A stretch of DNA of 64,000 bases from Lutibacter sp. (GCA_021647265.1 JAKIVA010000009.1:4294-68293); one strand, 5' to 3'. Positions 1 through 9,601 are shown, numbered from the stretch's first letter. Notes: generated by a model not told the origin, from the sequence alone. Made by a program: numbers and translations.

Positions 1-845
1 TCGGTATTATTCCATTTACCACGTTTTCCTTTGTAATTTTTTAAATGTGGAATAGCTTCCTTATATTTTTGAAGATTAAAATAACTCTCTCCAATAATTT
101 TTGAAATTTCAGAATGTTCAATTCGTTTAGCCTTTTCAAGAAGAGGCAACCCATATTCAATAGCCTTTTCAAACTTTCCCAATTTAAAATTCATATCAGC
201 TAAATAGTAGGAGACTTTTGTTTTGAAAGTTTTATCGTTCGCAACTTCACCTAAATAAGTATCTGCAGTATCATAATCATCTTGTTTATAGGCGATATAT
301 CCGTAATAATATTTGGCTTGTGCGCCATATTTTTGTGAGTCTAATAACGATAAAAAATACTCTTTTGATTTTGTATATGCTTTATTAGCAAATAATGAGT
401 AAGCATATTTAAAATTGAAATCTTCTTCTTTTCTTAAGATTAAATTTGTGGTATTCACCCTCGAAAACCATTTTGCAGCATAAGAATATTTCCCAATTTT
501 AAAGTAATAATTTGCAACATCCATAAAAGCACTATTACGTTTTGTACTTGTAGGGTATTTATCTACATATTGTTGCATTAAATCGTCTGCATCTGGTTGC
601 TCTAAACGAATTGCACAATTGGCAGCGTAATATTCACAGTTTGCTTTTAGCTCTGATGAATTATCAAATTGAAATTTAACTTGGTTGAATATTTTTTGAG
701 CAGCCAAAAAAGCTTTGTTTTGGTACAATTCAATTGCATGGTTATATTCTGAAAGTGAGTTGGTATAAATTGCTGTTTTTTGTGCAAATAGTGTGATAGT
801 AATAATAAACACAAGAAAAGAGAGAACAATTTTTTTATATGTCAT
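1..845 (-). CDS. TPR-repeat periplasmic protein, C-terminus beyond left edge
   Basis: The frame opens with ATG at 845 and stays open to the window edge, giving about 281 residues of a longer protein. It starts with a signal peptide (MTYKKIVLSFLVFIITITLF, then AQ) and continues as tandem helical repeats with TPR character (YANCAIRL, YYFKIGKYSYAAKWF, YYLADMNFKLGKFEKAIEYG, ESYFNLQKYKEAIPHL). TPR proteins of this kind act as protein-protein scaffolds in the periplasm or at the outer membrane; the precise partner is not visible. It is divergent from ftsE, with about 250 bp between the two starts. No enzymatic domain lies in the visible part. I am confident that this is a real secreted TPR protein and not confident about any specific role. 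Confidence 0.8.
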   Translation of the reverse strand, partial: MTYKKIVLSFLVFIITITLFAQKTAIYTNSLSEYNHAIELYQNKAFLAAQKIFNQVKFQFDNSSELKANCEYYAANCAIRLEQPDADDLMQQYVDKYPTSTKRNSAFMDVANYYFKIGKYSYAAKWFSRVNTTNLILRKEEDFNFKYAYSLFANKAYTKSKEYFLSLLDSQKYGAQAKYYYGYIAYKQDDYDTADTYLGEVANDKTFKTKVSYYLADMNFKLGKFEKAIEYGLPLLEKAKRIEHSEISKIIGESYFNLQKYKEAIPHLKNYKGKRGKWNNT

Positions 846-1047
846 TTTAATTAAAATTGAAAGGTTACAAACTATAATCTAATAACGCAGTTTTTTAATG
901 AAATTGCATTTGTTAAAAAATATTTTTATTAAAAAGTTATAACAATAATAATGGCTACCATTAAATTTAACATTATAAAATAGAAGTTAATACTAGCACA
1001 TAAGCCAAAAAAAGCTAAAAAGCACTTCATTATTAATTGGATAGATG

Positions 1048-1078
1048 TTGATACTTAACATTTAAATAATTAGATTTG
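1048..1078 (+). promoter_or_regulatory. Bacteroidota-type promoter for ftsE
   Basis: TTG at 1048-1050 is followed after 20 bp by TAGATTTG at 1071-1078, matching the -33 TTG / -7 TAnnTTTG consensus of the Bacteroidota housekeeping sigma factor. Transcription would start near 1083-1086, a few bases upstream of the ATG at 1097. That placement rules out the earlier in-frame TTG at 1076 as the start codon, because it lies inside the -7 element. Confidence 0.6.
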
Positions 1079-1096
1079 TTGAAAAACTTTATTTGT

Positions 1097-1789
1097 ATGG
1101 CTGAAGTAATACTTTCATTACAAAATGCACAAATTTTCCAACGAGAAAATTTAGTTTTATCTGATGTTAATTTAAGCATTAACAGAGGAGAATTTGTGTA
1201 TTTAATTGGTAAAACAGGGAGTGGCAAAAGTAGTTTAATGAAAACGTTGTATGGAGATTTACCTCTTGAAAATGGAAAAGGCAGCATTGTAGGTTTTGAT
1301 TTAAATAATTTAAAAGAAAAAGAAATACCATTTTTACGTAGAAAAATAGGAATTGTATTCCAAGATTTTAAATTATTGAATGATAGAAGTGTATTTGAAA
1401 ACTTATTATTTGTTTTAAAAGCAACAGGGTGGAAAGACAAAATTAAAATGAAGAATAAAATTAATGAAGTATTGTCTAAGGTAGGAATGGAAACCAAGGA
1501 TTTTAAAATGCCATTTCAATTATCGGGTGGTGAACAGCAGCGAGTGGCAATTGCAAGAGCATTATTAAATAATCCAGATTTAATTTTGGCAGATGAGCCT
1601 TCGGGAAATCTAGATCCAGCAACTTCGGTTGATGTTATGAACGTTTTAAAAGAAATTCATGGTACCGGAAAAACCATATTAATGGCCACCCATGATTATG
1701 CACTTATTTTAAAATTCCCATACAGAACAATTAAATGTGAAGGAGGAGAATTATTTGAGGTGGTACAGCAAAAAAGCACCATAAGTTAA
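1097..1789 (+). CDS. ftsE: Cell-division ABC transporter ATP-binding protein FtsE
   Basis: A 230-residue ABC ATPase. Walker A is GKTGSGKSS (about residue 38), the Q-loop lies in VFQDFKLL, the signature [15 protein letters not shown] is near residue 142, and Walker B plus catalytic Glu is LILADEP. The switch His is in MATHDY. Length and sequence fit FtsE, which with the membrane protein FtsX couples divisome assembly to activation of peptidoglycan hydrolases at the septum. No ftsX is adjacent, as is common in Bacteroidota. I start at ATG 1097 (MAEVILSL) because the alternative TTG at 1076 overlaps the promoter. The stop is one base before the next ATG, so it is co-transcribed with the glycosyltransferase at 1791. 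LolD/MacB-type ATPases are similar, so FtsE is a strong but not exclusive call. Confidence 0.85.
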   Translation: MAEVILSLQNAQIFQRENLVLSDVNLSINRGEFVYLIGKTGSGKSSLMKTLYGDLPLENGKGSIVGFDLNNLKEKEIPFLRRKIGIVFQDFKLLNDRSVFENLLFVLKATGWKDKIKMKNKINEVLSKVGMETKDFKMPFQLSGGEQQRVAIARALLNNPDLILADEPSGNLDPATSVDVMNVLKEIHGTGKTILMATHDYALILKFPYRTIKCEGGELFEVVQQKSTIS

Positions 1790-1790
1790 A

Positions 1791-2687
1791 ATGCTTTCAA
1801 TTTTAATTCCAATTTTTAATTATCCCATAATTAATTTAGTTTCAGAATTACACTCTCAATTAGTATTGACTAGTGTTAAATTTGAAATTATTTGTATTGA
1901 TGATGCTTCAAGTAACTATTATTTACAAAATAAGACACTTAAAAATTTGAATAATGTTTCACTTAAAAAACTACCAAAGAATATAGGAAGAAGTAAAACA
2001 CGGAATTTATTAGCTAGTAAAGCTATTTATGATTGGTTACTTTTCTTAGATGCGGATGTTATTCCAAAAGGAAAAGATTTTATAAACGTTTATTTAAAAT
2101 GTATTGAATCTAAAGATGCACAAGTGTTTTGCGGAGGTATTGCTTATGAAAAGAAAAAACCAGAGAGTAGGAAAATGCTACGTTGGGTTTATGGGAAAAA
2201 AAGAGAAGAAGTTGATTTAGAAATAAGAAAAAGAAATCCCTATAAGTATTTTTTTGGTGCTAATTTTTTAATTCATAAATCAATTTTTGAAACGGTAAAA
2301 TTTAATAATCGAATTGTAAAATATGGATATGAAGATGTTTTTTTTGCTGAAGATATACTAAGAAATGGAATAAAGTTACAACATATTGACAATGAAGTTT
2401 ATCATATGGGAATTGAGCTTAGTTTGGTGTTTTTAAATAAAGTTAAACAAGCAATGGAAAATTTACACAACCTAAATTCTCAAAACGTTTTAAAAAGTGA
2501 TAAAATAAAGGTGTTGAAACTTTATAAAAAGGTACATTCTTATAAATTAAATTGGGTTTTCAGTTCTGTATTTGTGGTGTTCCATAAATTATTTGAGTAC
2601 AATTTAAAAAGTAAATGGCCATCAATGTTTATTTTTGACGTATATAAACTAACGTATTTATTTTTATTAGATAAAAAGAAGAATTAG
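1791..2687 (+). CDS. Glycosyltransferase family 2
   Basis: A 298-residue GT-A type glycosyltransferase. The N-terminal MLSILIPIFNYP strand, the IDDASS nucleotide-binding motif and the FLDADVIP motif (DxD-type metal/sugar-nucleotide site) are characteristic of GT2. The segment GYEDVFFAEDIL resembles the ED acid/base region. It would transfer a sugar from a nucleotide donor onto a lipid- or polysaccharide-linked acceptor at the cytoplasmic face of the membrane; the C-terminal hydrophobic stretch (VFSSVFVVFHKLF) could tether it. It starts one base after the ftsE stop, so the two form an operon. Acceptor and donor cannot be deduced. Confidence 0.85.
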   Translation: MLSILIPIFNYPIINLVSELHSQLVLTSVKFEIICIDDASSNYYLQNKTLKNLNNVSLKKLPKNIGRSKTRNLLASKAIYDWLLFLDADVIPKGKDFINVYLKCIESKDAQVFCGGIAYEKKKPESRKMLRWVYGKKREEVDLEIRKRNPYKYFFGANFLIHKSIFETVKFNNRIVKYGYEDVFFAEDILRNGIKLQHIDNEVYHMGIELSLVFLNKVKQAMENLHNLNSQNVLKSDKIKVLKLYKKVHSYKLNWVFSSVFVVFHKLFEYNLKSKWPSMFIFDVYKLTYLFLLDKKKN

Positions 2688-2769
2688 TGTAAGTTGTTAA
2701 ACAATATTTTTTATTCTTTCAGATTTATTCCCCTAATTTAACTCTTTACCAGTTTTTAAAAGTTTAGTG

Positions 2770-4077
2770 CTAGTTGTCTCGAGCAATTTGTAATAATTTT
2801 TCGTAAACTATTGTCCATTCTTTCCATTCATCTCTCTCACATAAGGAGGAGTTGTGCCATAGAGACACAAAAGTTCCATTAACTTTTTTTGTAACTTCAA
2901 CTATAGCTTTAATTTTTTCAATAGCTTCTGTAGGGCTAAGATTTAGGTATTGGTTTAATGTGCCGTCCATAATTTGAAAAGGAGTAATGAGTAATTCCCT
3001 TTCTTTATTTTTGAGAATATTAAAAAATGGATAAGTTGTACTAAGTCCGGCTCTAAAGCCTATTGTAGAAGCAAAACCCATGGTGAAATCATGTTTGATA
3101 TTACAGGCAATAAGTTGCTCATAAGTAGTAGGAAATTCTAATTTTAGATAATGTTGCCTACTGTTAACTACTTTTTTATTAACTATTTTCTGAAGTCGAG
3201 ATATTTCTAGTTGAATTTTTTTTGTAAAATAATTTGATGCATAAGAAGGGTGAATTCCAATCTTATTTTTTCTTGCTATTTTTTTTGTCAAATATTTAAG
3301 CTCTTTGCTTTTAAAGGATAGGCTTTTATCAAATTTGGTATAATTTCCTAAGTGAAAAAAGTATATGTTTTTTGTGTTATAGAGCTCTTGTAGTCTATCT
3401 AAAGTATCATAAGTATTATACGGGTCTTTTTGATTCTTTATAAAGTAGTTAAATTTATGTTTAATTTCCCCTGTATTTAATGTTAAAATAGCCTTTAAAG
3501 TACCTCCTAAGTGCCTAATAAATCCTTTGCCTTTATATGCATATGCGACATCAATATCTATAGTGTTCATAAATTTATATTTCAATTTAGGAAAAATGAA
3601 ATTAGGCTGTTTTTTCAAGATTTCTTTTTTTAATTCTAATACCCATAAATTTACTACGGGAATTTCTAAGAAATTGTTTTTAAAAGCAATTGAGTCTTCA
3701 GCTTTAAATCTATTGTGAATATCTAAATTAGTAGGTAAATATTCTTCATACCTACTAACCATAAAAAATGAGCTTGCCAATATATCGTATTTAAAGGAAG
3801 AATTATCTGAGGTTTTAAAGAAATACGGAATATTATCAATCCAGTTAATAGCTATTTGTTGAGGCTCTATTGATGTTTCAAAAAGGAGTGAGTGAGGACG
3901 TATTGAGATACAATTTTTTAATTGGAGGGAACTGTAATTAAGTTTTGTTTGATTTGTACTTTGATTAAAAGTGTCTATATCAACAATACAATATTCAATC
4001 TTTAAAATATATTTGAAAATAACATTTAAAGTGTATGTTAATCTATTAGATTTATGGTTGCAATAAACTAAAATCAT
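2770..4077 (-). CDS. Polysaccharide deacetylase-like protein (DUF7033 type)
   Basis: 435 residues without a signal peptide. The N-terminal third carries conserved motifs seen again in the protein at 47463-48758 (RPHSLLFE, SRYEEYLP, NRFKAEDS), and the second half has the NodB-like pieces NTIDIDVAYAYKGKG (metal-binding acidic pair), FFHLGNYTKFD, IGIHPSY and SRQHYLKLEFP. Flavobacterial proteins of this pattern are annotated as polysaccharide deacetylase family proteins. Only one clear His of the classical HxxxH metal site is evident, so catalytic activity is uncertain. The ATG overlaps the stop of the upstream glycosyltransferase by four bases, so a role in the same surface-glycan pathway is likely. 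Confidence 0.65.
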   Translation of the reverse strand: MILVYCNHKSNRLTYTLNVIFKYILKIEYCIVDIDTFNQSTNQTKLNYSSLQLKNCISIRPHSLLFETSIEPQQIAINWIDNIPYFFKTSDNSSFKYDILASSFFMVSRYEEYLPTNLDIHNRFKAEDSIAFKNNFLEIPVVNLWVLELKKEILKKQPNFIFPKLKYKFMNTIDIDVAYAYKGKGFIRHLGGTLKAILTLNTGEIKHKFNYFIKNQKDPYNTYDTLDRLQELYNTKNIYFFHLGNYTKFDKSLSFKSKELKYLTKKIARKNKIGIHPSYASNYFTKKIQLEISRLQKIVNKKVVNSRQHYLKLEFPTTYEQLIACNIKHDFTMGFASTIGFRAGLSTTYPFFNILKNKERELLITPFQIMDGTLNQYLNLSPTEAIEKIKAIVEVTKKVNGTFVSLWHNSSLCERDEWKEWTIVYEKLLQIARDN

Positions 4078-5186
4078 TTTAAATTAGAATAAATTTTTTT
4101 AAGATTTTTACTTTCATTTTCCCAAGTATATATTTCTGCAGTTTTAAGCAAATTTTCACACCAAGTGTTATATTGTTGTTTGTTTTTAAAGATGTTTGAA
4201 ACAGTGGAGGCAAGTTCTTTAGGATTATGGGTATGAGTTACTTTACCAATATTATTTTTAGTTACAAATTCACTTATAATTTTTCTGTTAGAAACAAGTA
4301 AAGGAGTTCCAGCTTGCACATAATCAAATATTTTATTTGGTAGGCTTAATTCATAATTTAGATTTGTATTTTTATCTAAGGAGAGCCCAATATCAGCTAT
4401 TTGTGTAAATTTCATTAACTCATTATAAGGCATTTTATCAAGTAAAATAACTTTGTTTTTTAAGTTTAAAGAAGCTATTTTCAATTTTAAAGTTTTAAAT
4501 ACATCGCCAGAACCTATAATGTATAAAAGAGTATCCTCCAAGTATTGCATCATTTCAACAGCTTCTTCAGCACCTCTATCAACATTAATGCCTGTACCTT
4601 GAAGAATTAACATTTTTTTGTTTCCTTTTACTTTTTTTAAGAAATTACTATCTAAATGTTGTTTGTTATATTTAGGAGCAATGTTTCTAATAACGCTGAA
4701 TGGTGTATTGTACTTTGAAGTGTATATACTTGCAATTATATTATTTACAGTATAACAATTTTTAAGTTTAGGTAAAATAAATGCTTCTATTCTAAACCAA
4801 AAATTTTGTACAAAAGGCCTATGAATAAGTTCAGGAACTTCAGTAAATAATTCATGACTATCATATACTAATGTTCTTTTAAGGAGTTTGCTCACCAAAA
4901 AATTAGCGGGTAAGGTATCTAAATCATTAGCCAAAAGTATCGTTGATTTAGTAAATAAAAGCTTAAAAAATAAGCGAATATTATATTCAGCATAAAACAA
5001 AAAACCATTGTGAAAGAGTAATTTAAATCGGTATGTCTTGTATTTTCTTACAATTGACTTACTATTGGGAAGCAGCCTCCCAATTAATATAATTTCGTAA
5101 TTAAGTTTAGAAAGTGTTGTGCAAACTCTATCAACCCGCTGATCCGTTACCAAATCATTTGTTACTGAAACTATAACCCTTCTCAC
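4074..5186 (-). CDS. Glycosyltransferase family 4 (GT-B)
   Basis: A 370-residue GT-B glycosyltransferase. The N-terminus VIVSVTNDLVTDQRVDRVC is a hallmark of a flavobacterial GT4 group; the C-terminal donor-binding half contains LILQGTGINVDRGAEEAVEMM, DIGLSLDKN and the LPNKIFDYVQAGTP segment where the catalytic Glu of GT4 is usually found (here replaced by polar residues near LSLPNKIFDY). It begins with GTG at 5186; upstream in frame there is no ATG before a stop. It follows the small membrane protein at 5199 by 12 bp and overlaps the deacetylase-like gene, forming a three-gene operon probably for a cell-surface glycan. Confidence 0.8.
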   Translation of the reverse strand: MRRVIVSVTNDLVTDQRVDRVCTTLSKLNYEIILIGRLLPNSKSIVRKYKTYRFKLLFHNGFLFYAEYNIRLFFKLLFTKSTILLANDLDTLPANFLVSKLLKRTLVYDSHELFTEVPELIHRPFVQNFWFRIEAFILPKLKNCYTVNNIIASIYTSKYNTPFSVIRNIAPKYNKQHLDSNFLKKVKGNKKMLILQGTGINVDRGAEEAVEMMQYLEDTLLYIIGSGDVFKTLKLKIASLNLKNKVILLDKMPYNELMKFTQIADIGLSLDKNTNLNYELSLPNKIFDYVQAGTPLLVSNRKIISEFVTKNNIGKVTHTHNPKELASTVSNIFKNKQQYNTWCENLLKTAEIYTWENESKNLKKIYSNLK

Positions 5187-5198
5187 AAGATATTTATA

Positions 5199-5432
5199 TT
5201 AAATAGTAGAATTGTTTTTGGAAAGGTAATAAATATTAGCAAATAGAATAAATTGATTTGTGATAATAATTGGCCAAGAATAGGTTAACATGATACCATA
5301 AGCTACAAACAGAGCAGCACCAATAGAATTGATAATTCTCAATTTTCTCACATTTTTCATCATAAATGAAATAATTAATATTATAGATGCCAAATATCCA
5401 ACCCATTCCGTAAATGTAATTCCAAAAATCAT
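5199..5432 (-). CDS. Small integral membrane protein (YgjV/PQ-loop-like)
   Basis: 77 residues with three predicted hydrophobic helices: GYLASIILIISFMM, SIGAALFVAYGIML and PIIITNQFILFANIYYL. The pattern of a short basic loop (KNVRKLRIINS) followed by small-residue helices resembles YgjV-type and PQ-loop/SemiSWEET-like half-transporters, but the signature PQ is absent. Function is unknown. It is the first gene of the operon leading to the GT4 and deacetylase-like genes and starts with a normal ATG. Confidence 0.55.
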   Translation of the reverse strand: MIFGITFTEWVGYLASIILIISFMMKNVRKLRIINSIGAALFVAYGIMLTYSWPIIITNQFILFANIYYLSKNNSTI

Positions 5433-5500
5433 ATTTTATATTTAAATAAGTGGGCAAATATACTGTAAAAAAAGTGAAGGAAAGCCCATAAAAAAAGAAA

Positions 5501-5522
5501 CCTCACTCATAAATGAGTGAGG
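5501..5522 (-). terminator. Hairpin terminator of the muropeptide salvage operon
   Basis: CCTCACTCAT at 5501-5510 and ATGAGTGAGG at 5513-5522 form a perfect 10-bp inverted repeat (about 8 bp can pair around a short loop). Read on the minus strand it is followed by a T-rich run (complement of the A-tract at 5490-5500), the form of an intrinsic terminator. It lies about 130 bp downstream of the GH3/beta-lactamase stop. Confidence 0.7.
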
Positions 5523-5654
5523 AAAATTGCTATGAAAAAGATGGCAAGCTATGAAACTTACCACTGCAAATATACAAAAAAAAATAATTTAAAATACCAT
5601 AATGTGTTAAAAATTACTTAAAATCATAATAAATAACATATTTTCAGTTTTTTG

Positions 5655-8576
5655 TTAATTATTTAAAATGGCTTCATAAATTAAGTCTTGTATTTTTGTT
5701 CGAATATCTTGTTCTCCTAATTTGTTATTACTCATTGTTGGATATACTCTGTTAGATAAAAAAACATATAAAATACCATTATCAGGATCTACCCAAGTAT
5801 AAGTACCTGTAAATCCACTATGGCCAAAACTATTTGAGGAAGCGTACTTGCTACTTGCCTTTACTTCTGGATTCAGGCTTGGTTTGTCAAACCCAAGACC
5901 TCTTCTAATACTGTCATTTGCATAATATCTATGATTAAATTTGTCTATAGTTTTAGAATCTAAATATCTTTTGCCGCCATAATATCCTTTTTGAAGGTAC
6001 ATTTGCATTATTTTAGCTACATCATTTGAATTTGAAAAAAGACCTGCGTTTCCACTTACTCCGTTCATCATTGCTGCACCCATATCATGTACGTCTCCTT
6101 GTAAAACTTGATGCCTGTAATAATCATCAACTTCAGTTGGAGCTATCTCAACTTTTTTGAATTTTTCAAGTGGATTATATCCAAGAGTTGTAGCGCCTAG
6201 TGGACTGTAAAAGTATTTATTGTTCACTACATTCATTTTAGCATGATAGGTGTCTTCAATATATTTTTTAAATAAGTAAAAAACCAAACCACTATACTTA
6301 TAACCTTCTAATTTTCTTTGAGGAGCTTCAGCAATTTTTTTATAAATAGAATCGGTGTATGAATTTTTTAGATATAAGTTTCGAGCGATTTTGATTGAAA
6401 ATTCATTACTTTTTTGTTTTCTATATAAATTAGGAAAAGGAATTTTAGTAATACTATCAACGGTCTCTAAGTAATATGGAATCCAGGCTTTAATTTTAGC
6501 AACGTGCGATAATGCTTCTTTTAAGGTAATTGTATCTTTATTTGAACCTTTCAAATAAGGTAGTATTTCACCCAGTGTTGAATTTAATTTAATTAAACCT
6601 TTTTCTTCACTTTTCATAATCATAGGCAAACCACCTAAAATTTTGGTAACTGAAGCTAAATCGTATAAATCTGTCAACTTAACTTTTTGTTTTTTATCAT
6701 ACGTTTGGTAACCAAAACTTTTGTGATAGATTACTTTTCCGTAGCGAGCAACCAATACTTGTCCTCCAGGTGCCATTAAAGAATCCACAACAATAGTGGT
6801 TACAGAATCTATTCTTTGAAGTAATTTACTGCTCATATCAACTTCTTCTGGAATTGTATAAGATAGTCTCATTAAATTTGGAGTAGAAAGTCCAGTTCCT
6901 TCAGGGAAAATATTTTTAATTGAAACAGGTAATTTGCCTTTTGCTTCCAAAGCACCAAAAATTATCTCAGCTGAAATTTCCTGAGATTCTTTACTGTTCT
7001 GGTATGATACTATAATGGCATCAGTTGTTTTAATAGAAGAAGTTATGTTTAAAAGGGTATAAGGACTTGCAAAAATGTCTAAAATTACATGGTGGTTTTT
7101 AGCTATATCTTCTAGCCATGTTATCTCTTTTTCAGTCATCTTATAGCTTTTCCAAGGACTTTCATTAGATTTATGATAACCAATGATAACGGTATTATAC
7201 GATTTTAATTTTTGAAGTAATCCCTCCAAATTTTCATCTGAAATAATATCAACTTGTGTATATTTTTTCAAGGTGTTTGTAAATGTGAGGTTCTCTGAAT
7301 CTCCTAATTTTACATAGGCTATTTTATTGTTAGATAATTTTTTTATGGGTAGAATACCATTGTTGTTTTTAACAACAGTTATCGCTTCTTTCATTAAAGA
7401 TCTGTACAATAATTTATCTTTTACTGTTATAATATCTTCGTTAATATTTTGTTCTTTTATAGGCGAAAAGTTCTGTAATCCAGCCCAATATTTTGCTTTT
7501 AAAATTTTTCTAACGGATTCATCTAAGCGTTTTTCAGTAAATAATTTCTTTTTAAGTGCTGCTTTTATTTTTTTTACAGCAGCTTTTACATCTTCTGGAA
7601 TTAATAGTATATCATTTCCTGCCAAAAATGCAGCTAAATCTATATCGCCAGGTTTTGCATAATTTGCAGCACCCTTCATATTCAAAGCATCAGTAAAAAT
7701 TAAACCCTTAAAGCCCATTTTTTCTTTTAAAAGTTCTGTAATAACTTTATGAGATATTGAAGTAGGAACTCCAGGTGTTGGTTCAAGCGATGGTACATTT
7801 AAATGCGCTACCATTACACTTGCCAGTTTGGTTTTAAATAGTTGTTTGTATGGAAATAACTCAATAGAATCTAATCTTTCCAACGTAAAATCTAAATAAG
7901 GAAGTGTTTTATGAGAATCTGTTGAAGTGTCACCGTGACCGGGAAAATGTTTTGCATTTGCCAATACACCAACACTTTGCATTCCTCTAATAAAAGCAGC
8001 AGCCTTTTTAGTAACATTGTATTTGTTTTCTCCAAAGGAGCGATTTCCAATTATTGGATTTTTCGGATTTGTATTAATATCTACAACTGGAGCAAAGTTT
8101 ACATTAATTCCTATTCTTTTGCAGTGAAGTCCAACTTGTTTTCCAAACTCTTCAATTAATTCATTGTCTTGAATTGCTCCTAAAGTCATATTCCAAGGAT
8201 AACGAAAAGAGTTTTTTAATCTCATATTTAAACCCCATTCACCGTCAATGGCAATAAGTAAAGGAATTTTAGATTTTTTTTGATATAGATTCGTTAATTT
8301 AACCTCTTTTTCAGGAGTTCCTTGCATAAAAATTAATCCTCCAACATGATATTTTTTTATCATTCTTTTTATGTAGGCTGTGTGCTTTTTATCTTTGTTA
8401 GAATAAGCTTGAATCATAAAAAGTTGACCTATTTTTTCATTCAAGGTTAGGTTATTCATTATATTTTCAACCCACTTTTCTTGCTTGTTAATATCAGTAC
8501 TAAGTAACGGGTCAATTTGTTGTCCATAATTTGTTGCAAATGTTAATATGATACTTATAATTAGTAATTTTTTCAT
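5655..8576 (-). CDS. GH3 beta-N-acetylglucosaminidase fused to a serine beta-lactamase-like domain
   Basis: 973 residues with a signal peptide (MKKLLIISIILTFATNYG), so exported to the periplasm or outer membrane. Residues about 30-390 are a family-3 glycosidase of NagZ type: KHFPGHGDTSTDSH (near residue 208) carries the NagZ His/Asp acid-base dyad, and FTDALNMKG (near 296) the nucleophile Asp. Residues about 400-570 resemble the GH3 C-terminal domain. Residues about 590-970 are a class-C beta-lactamase/DD-peptidase-like fold with SVTK (S-x-x-K, near 641), YSG in GYKYSGL, and HSG in FGHSGFTG. NagZ enzymes remove GlcNAc from GlcNAc-anhMurNAc peptides; the second domain may trim peptides or esters. 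It is the last gene of the murQ-anmK operon, with a four-base overlap with the epimerase. Confidence 0.88.
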   Translation of the reverse strand: MKKLLIISIILTFATNYGQQIDPLLSTDINKQEKWVENIMNNLTLNEKIGQLFMIQAYSNKDKKHTAYIKRMIKKYHVGGLIFMQGTPEKEVKLTNLYQKKSKIPLLIAIDGEWGLNMRLKNSFRYPWNMTLGAIQDNELIEEFGKQVGLHCKRIGINVNFAPVVDINTNPKNPIIGNRSFGENKYNVTKKAAAFIRGMQSVGVLANAKHFPGHGDTSTDSHKTLPYLDFTLERLDSIELFPYKQLFKTKLASVMVAHLNVPSLEPTPGVPTSISHKVITELLKEKMGFKGLIFTDALNMKGAANYAKPGDIDLAAFLAGNDILLIPEDVKAAVKKIKAALKKKLFTEKRLDESVRKILKAKYWAGLQNFSPIKEQNINEDIITVKDKLLYRSLMKEAITVVKNNNGILPIKKLSNNKIAYVKLGDSENLTFTNTLKKYTQVDIISDENLEGLLQKLKSYNTVIIGYHKSNESPWKSYKMTEKEITWLEDIAKNHHVILDIFASPYTLLNITSSIKTTDAIIVSYQNSKESQEISAEIIFGALEAKGKLPVSIKNIFPEGTGLSTPNLMRLSYTIPEEVDMSSKLLQRIDSVTTIVVDSLMAPGGQVLVARYGKVIYHKSFGYQTYDKKQKVKLTDLYDLASVTKILGGLPMIMKSEEKGLIKLNSTLGEILPYLKGSNKDTITLKEALSHVAKIKAWIPYYLETVDSITKIPFPNLYRKQKSNEFSIKIARNLYLKNSYTDSIYKKIAEAPQRKLEGYKYSGLVFYLFKKYIEDTYHAKMNVVNNKYFYSPLGATTLGYNPLEKFKKVEIAPTEVDDYYRHQVLQGDVHDMGAAMMNGVSGNAGLFSNSNDVAKIMQMYLQKGYYGGKRYLDSKTIDKFNHRYYANDSIRRGLGFDKPSLNPEVKASSKYASSNSFGHSGFTGTYTWVDPDNGILYVFLSNRVYPTMSNNKLGEQDIRTKIQDLIYEAILNN

Positions 8577-9601
8577 TGTGTAAAACTTTTAGTTTTTAAA
8601 ATTGCTCCAGTTCCATTTAAGTCCGAAAATACAATATTTCCATTTTTTAACTTTACTCCAGAAGCTATATCTGTTTTTAATAATAATGCACCGTCCATAT
8701 CAACATAATCTAACATAGGGGTTAAATGTGCAATCGCTGAAATTCCTATCGAAGATTCTGTCATACAACCAACCATTGTTTTTAAGCCTAAAGATTTTGC
8801 TTTGGTTATCATTCTTTTTGCAGGTGTTAAACCACCACATTTCATTAATTTAACGTTTACACCATGAAAATGATTGTAACATTTTTCAATATCACTTTCT
8901 ACAATACAACTTTCATCTGCAATAACTGGTAAATAAGAATGATTAAATACTTTTTTAGCACCTTTCCAGTCATTTGCAGGAAGTGGTTGCTCAATAAATT
9001 CTACACCTAATTTTTTTAATGCAACCGAGTTATTTATGGTTTCAGTAGCATTCCAACCACAATTTGCATCAATTCTAAAAATAGCATTAGAGTGTTTTCT
9101 TAATTCTGTTACTATTTTTAAATCGTCTTTTGTACCTAGCTTAATTTTATAGATAGGCCAAGGCATTTCTTTCATTTTGATAATCATATTCTCTACGGTA
9201 TCAATGCCTATAGTAAAATTAGATTGTATGGTTTTTTTAGGTTCAAGATTCCAATATTCAAATAGTTTTACACCTTTTTTACGTGTATATAAATCAGTAT
9301 ATGCTTCATCTAGTGCACATAATAAAAACATATTACTACTAAAAAAAGGAAGTAAATAATCCCAAAATTCTTCTGGAGTTTTTTCAGAAGTAATTTCAAT
9401 AATTTTGCGTTTCGAAATAAGTTCTTCTTCAAATTGTTCTACAAAGGTGTTGTAATACGGATTTGCAGTTGCTTCACCAAAACCCGAAAATTCATTATCC
9501 TGAAGTTCAACAATAATTGAAGGAATTTCAGTTCTGGTACCTCTTGAAATTGTAAAAGGATGTTTTAATTGTAACTTAAATGTTCTTATTATTAATTTCA
9601 T
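8573..9601 (-). CDS. Dipeptide epimerase (L-Ala-D/L-Glu epimerase type)
   Basis: 342-residue enolase-superfamily enzyme of the muconate-lactonizing/AEE subgroup. The first catalytic Lys is in IYKIKLGT, metal ligands are in FRIDANCGW, EFIEQPLP and VIADESC, and the second Lys is in VNVKLMKCGG. The C-terminal GCMTESSIGISA segment is typical of dipeptide epimerases. In murein recycling this enzyme converts L-Ala-D-Glu to L-Ala-L-Glu so that ordinary peptidases can degrade it. The setting, between the GH3 hydrolase and the oxidase in an operon with murQ and anmK, supports exactly this substrate. No signal peptide, so cytoplasmic. Start and stop codons overlap both neighbours (ATGA), indicating translational coupling. 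Confidence 0.88.
   Translation of the reverse strand: MKLIIRTFKLQLKHPFTISRGTRTEIPSIIVELQDNEFSGFGEATANPYYNTFVEQFEEELISKRKIIEITSEKTPEEFWDYLLPFFSSNMFLLCALDEAYTDLYTRKKGVKLFEYWNLEPKKTIQSNFTIGIDTVENMIIKMKEMPWPIYKIKLGTKDDLKIVTELRKHSNAIFRIDANCGWNATETINNSVALKKLGVEFIEQPLPANDWKGAKKVFNHSYLPVIADESCIVESDIEKCYNHFHGVNVKLMKCGGLTPAKRMITKAKSLGLKTMVGCMTESSIGISAIAHLTPMLDYVDMDGALLLKTDIASGVKLKNGNIVFSDLNGTGAILKTKSFTQ

Noticed and set aside
1033..1497. 154-codon open frame antisense to ftsE
   Set aside because: It lies opposite well-supported ATPase motifs and its translation has no recognisable pattern.
5236..5457. 73-codon alternative frame over the small membrane protein
   Set aside because: Same strand but a different frame; the 77-residue frame has a clear helix pattern and a better start.
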